In this document: positions 61,903-64,000 of the stretch, piece by piece
Position numbering within the stretch: the first letter of the stretch is position 1
Layout of the letters: each line of letters begins with the position of its first letter
Source of the DNA: Neocallimastix lanati (nom. inval.)
Taxonomy: Eukaryota; Neocallimastigomycota; Neocallimastigomycetes; Neocallimastigales; Neocallimastigaceae
DNA: 64,000 nt
NCBI GenBank assembly: GCA_016946835.1
Contig: JACVTC010000068.1
Span: 310,501 to 374,500 of the forward strand
Reading direction: 5' to 3'
Program-made: the position numbers and the translations under genes
The notes under the pieces: generated by a model
Seen by the model: the letters and a program-made list of their open reading frames with translations, nothing else
What the model was told of the DNA's origin: nothing
The model's database searches: none

Positions 61903-62628
61903 CCCAATGATATGGACTATTTTTCCAGGCCCATGAAAGGTTGATGGAAAAGGAATAGCCTATATTAGGTGTACTGATTATAGTTTTTTTTTGTGATTCT
62001 AATGATAATCGATGGTTATCCTTTCTAAAGTGGCTTCTAGTACGAAGAATGAAAATTGGAATACTGGAAGACTGTTGAAAGTGAACCTGAGGTTTTATAT
62101 TGTTTTAAACTGGATAGGTAGTAACATTGGTGTTATATAATTAATAATATCATGTAATTTCTACATATTATCATTGTAATGAATCTATTGTATCTATTGT
62201 ATTTTTTTTTTTACTTTAGCATTATTTTGTGTATGTATTTTTCTATAGTATTATTTAAACTCTCATGTAGTAATTGTAAAATTGGAAATGTAGGAGATTG
62301 ATTCACTCCAACGCTTGTGTTTAAGACATTATTTAATGGATGGGAATCTTTTTTTTTTTTTTTTATAGTTTTTCACTACTAACATTATTTACATTTTCAT
62401 TTCGGTTTATTTATGAGTACGTTAGAAAATTTTATTTTATCATTCAAATCTTTACTGATCGAAAAGAATTTAAGAAACTCAAAAGATAACAGAAAAATAA
62501 ATAAATAAATAAATAAATAAAAAGGTTATTATTCATTATTACAAAATTCTTAAATTATTTATTTTACTTAAATTTAATCAATTACTGCTCAAAGAAAAAA
62601 TCTTCATATTATTTTTTAATTATTTTAT

Positions 62629-62663
<35 letters not shown>

Positions 62664-62760
62664 TTCTATATTTATTTTTTTATATTTTTTTTATTTATAT
62701 TTATATTTCTTTAGTTTTTTTGTATTTTAGTTTTTATTAGTTTCATTTTTAATCAATTTG
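61903..62760 (+). other. Sequence between the 18S fragment and the LINE relic
   Basis: 61903-62100 is complex (AGGCCCATGAAAGGTTGATG); 62100-62760 is AT-rich with T tracts and an AAAT repeat. No frame is seen. It may be the 5' untranslated region of the LINE. Confidence 0.45.
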
Positions 62761-62770
62761 TAATTTATAG

Positions 62771-63130
62771 TTCATTATGGAAAAAATATTTCACTCAGGG
62801 TTCTCGCTGTTATGGAATATTAATTAACAACACAAGATTGACTTTTACCTGTGGTATACACTCATGGACCAATGCTAAAATGAAGGAATTTATTCATTCT
62901 AAATACACAAAAAAAATTTTTTTAAGGATAGTATTTCGTCAGTGAAAAGAATTACTAAATTCAAAGATAGTTTCTTCAGGATAAAAGTACACACTCCAAA
63001 TTTCAACCAAGAAAAATTTGAAGAAATATTTGTATTAAAGCAATATCAGGAGTCAAAATTTCATTCCGTTGATATTCCAAATGGAATCATAAGGTTTCTT
63101 TTCAGCATTTAAAACAAAATCTAATATCAA
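62771..63130 (+). pseudogene. Possible LINE ORF1 relic
   Basis: One frame is open from about 62770 to a TGA near 62943 (SLWKKYFTQGSRCYGILINN). Another frame continues with SVKRITKFKDSFFRIKV and IFVLKQYQESKFHSVDIPNG. The position upstream of the endonuclease suggests ORF1, but no family motif is recognised. Confidence 0.45.
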
Positions 63131-63277
63131 ATAACACCTTCAATAATACAAGCTCAAGCTCAGTAAACCTCAGTTCAAATGTTATAAATGACAATCATAA
63201 ACTCAATGCTCCCAATATTCCTAATCTTAATTCTCAAAATCCAATTTCACATTCTAACACAGGAAAGTTTTTTTTTT

Positions 63278-63993
63278 TTTTTTTTGTCTTAGTTGGAATC
63301 CTAATGGATGGAATTTTGTGAAAAGAGATAGTATTGAGTACTTCACCACAATTTTTTAAAACCATTATTCCTATATTTTTCAGGAAATAAGTAATGGTAC
63401 CAATGATGTTAGAAATCTATGGAAAGTAACACTTCCCAACTATAAATATTTCCAGGAAAAGGATGGATCCAACTACGTCAAGGTTGAAGAGGTTTATATC
63501 TTGGGGTCATCATGTCTCACGCCAAGCAGTTCTATGAAGATATAATTCCTATACTCATCTTGTTTCTTTAACAACATATAGTCTATGGAATCACTCTAAG
63601 TGTTCTATAGGTAAAGTCTATATTTTCCCACTAAGAAACATTCATTACAAGTCCGATAGGCATTCTCAGAAGTTTTTCACATAGCTTCAGAATTACATGA
63701 ATCATCCATCTATTCTTCTTGGAGACTTTAACATAAACACCGCTGATTTACAAGATAAATTAACCAATAGTACCCCTGGTAACTGATTTATTCCTTCTGA
63801 TTGATAGTTCACCTATTTCATGCTCGAGAGATAGATATTCATCAAATATTGATTATGCGTTTATGTCAATTCAAGTATGCTGAATAAAATATCAAGTGCT
63901 TATTTTGTTGATTACCCTTCTATATCTGATCATAAACTTCTTGTAGTTTATTGCAAGAAAACTACCATAGATGAATCCATTTTTGTTAACTAA
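63278..63993 (+). pseudogene. LINE apurinic/apyrimidinic-type endonuclease relic
   Basis: Segments in several frames follow the expected order of the LINE endonuclease: LSWNPNGWNFVKRDSIEYF (from about 63287), IFQEISNGTNDVRNLWKV, HPSILLGDFNINTADL (catalytic G-D-F-N, about 63706-63753), SNIDYAFMS, and SDHKLLVVYC near 63925. Several stops and frameshifts make it non-functional. The reverse transcriptase would lie beyond the window. Confidence 0.8.
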
Positions 63994-64000
63994 AAAAAAA

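Overview
The window looks like a chromosome segment from an extremely AT-rich fungus, most likely an anaerobic gut fungus (Neocallimastigomycota). The reasons are the base composition, the long A/T homopolymers and ATT/AAT microsatellites, short GT-AG introns, Asn-rich retroelement proteins, and an intronless oxygen-independent (class III) ribonucleotide reductase gene, which points to an anaerobic eukaryote with horizontally acquired bacterial genes. The assignment is an inference; no marker gene in the window settles it.

Layout. 1-4503: relic Copia (Ty1-type) retrotransposon, 3' part with its 3' LTR. 4504-6992: a 2.15-kb LTR element with no coding capacity (copy 1) sitting inside an ATT microsatellite. 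7101-18282: a nest of elements. An outer Mutator-like (MULE) unit has ~50-bp inverted ends and a FLYWCH/MULE transposase pseudogene at 8778-10269. It contains a ~350-bp MULE-type MITE (10977-17874), which is split by a nearly complete 6.5-kb Copia element (11289-17829, 365-bp LTRs, 5-bp target duplication AAATG). 18330-19460: LTR remnant and a tandem duplication. 19694-30185: two tandem eight-exon paralogues of an SLC18-like (vesicular amine transporter type) MFS antiporter, both on the minus strand. 30200-47189: long gene-poor stretch of minisatellites, an intact copy of the MITE (33283-33632), unrecognised higher-complexity sequence at 32600-33870, and a decayed Copia 3' end near 36.2-36.6 kb. 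47190-49352: nrdD. 49923-50940: 5'-truncated LINE with poly(A) and long target duplications. 51390-57680: a train of LTR-like units, including an LTR element that carries only an intact gag gene (TR-GAG type, 51885-55065). 58553-58625: tRNA-Val(CAC), with a LINE 3' relic directly downstream. 59254-61414: second copy of the non-coding LTR element, again in ATT repeats. 61837-61902: the first 66 nt of an 18S rRNA, followed by decayed LINE ORF1/endonuclease sequence to the window end.

How the parts work together. Host genes are few: two transporters, one anaerobic dNTP-synthesis enzyme and one tRNA. The rest is a mobile-element community. The autonomous Copia element and the two non-coding LTR elements share the same primer-binding site next to the 5' LTR (GATTAAGAGTCTCA). 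This is complementary to the anticodon arm of tRNA-Lys(CUU), so it implies a half-tRNA primer as in Drosophila copia. They also share almost the same polypurine tract/LTR junction, so the non-coding elements are probably mobilised in trans by a Copia relative. The MITE and the MULE transposase are a second possible autonomous/non-autonomous pair, and LINE fragments occur at four or more places.
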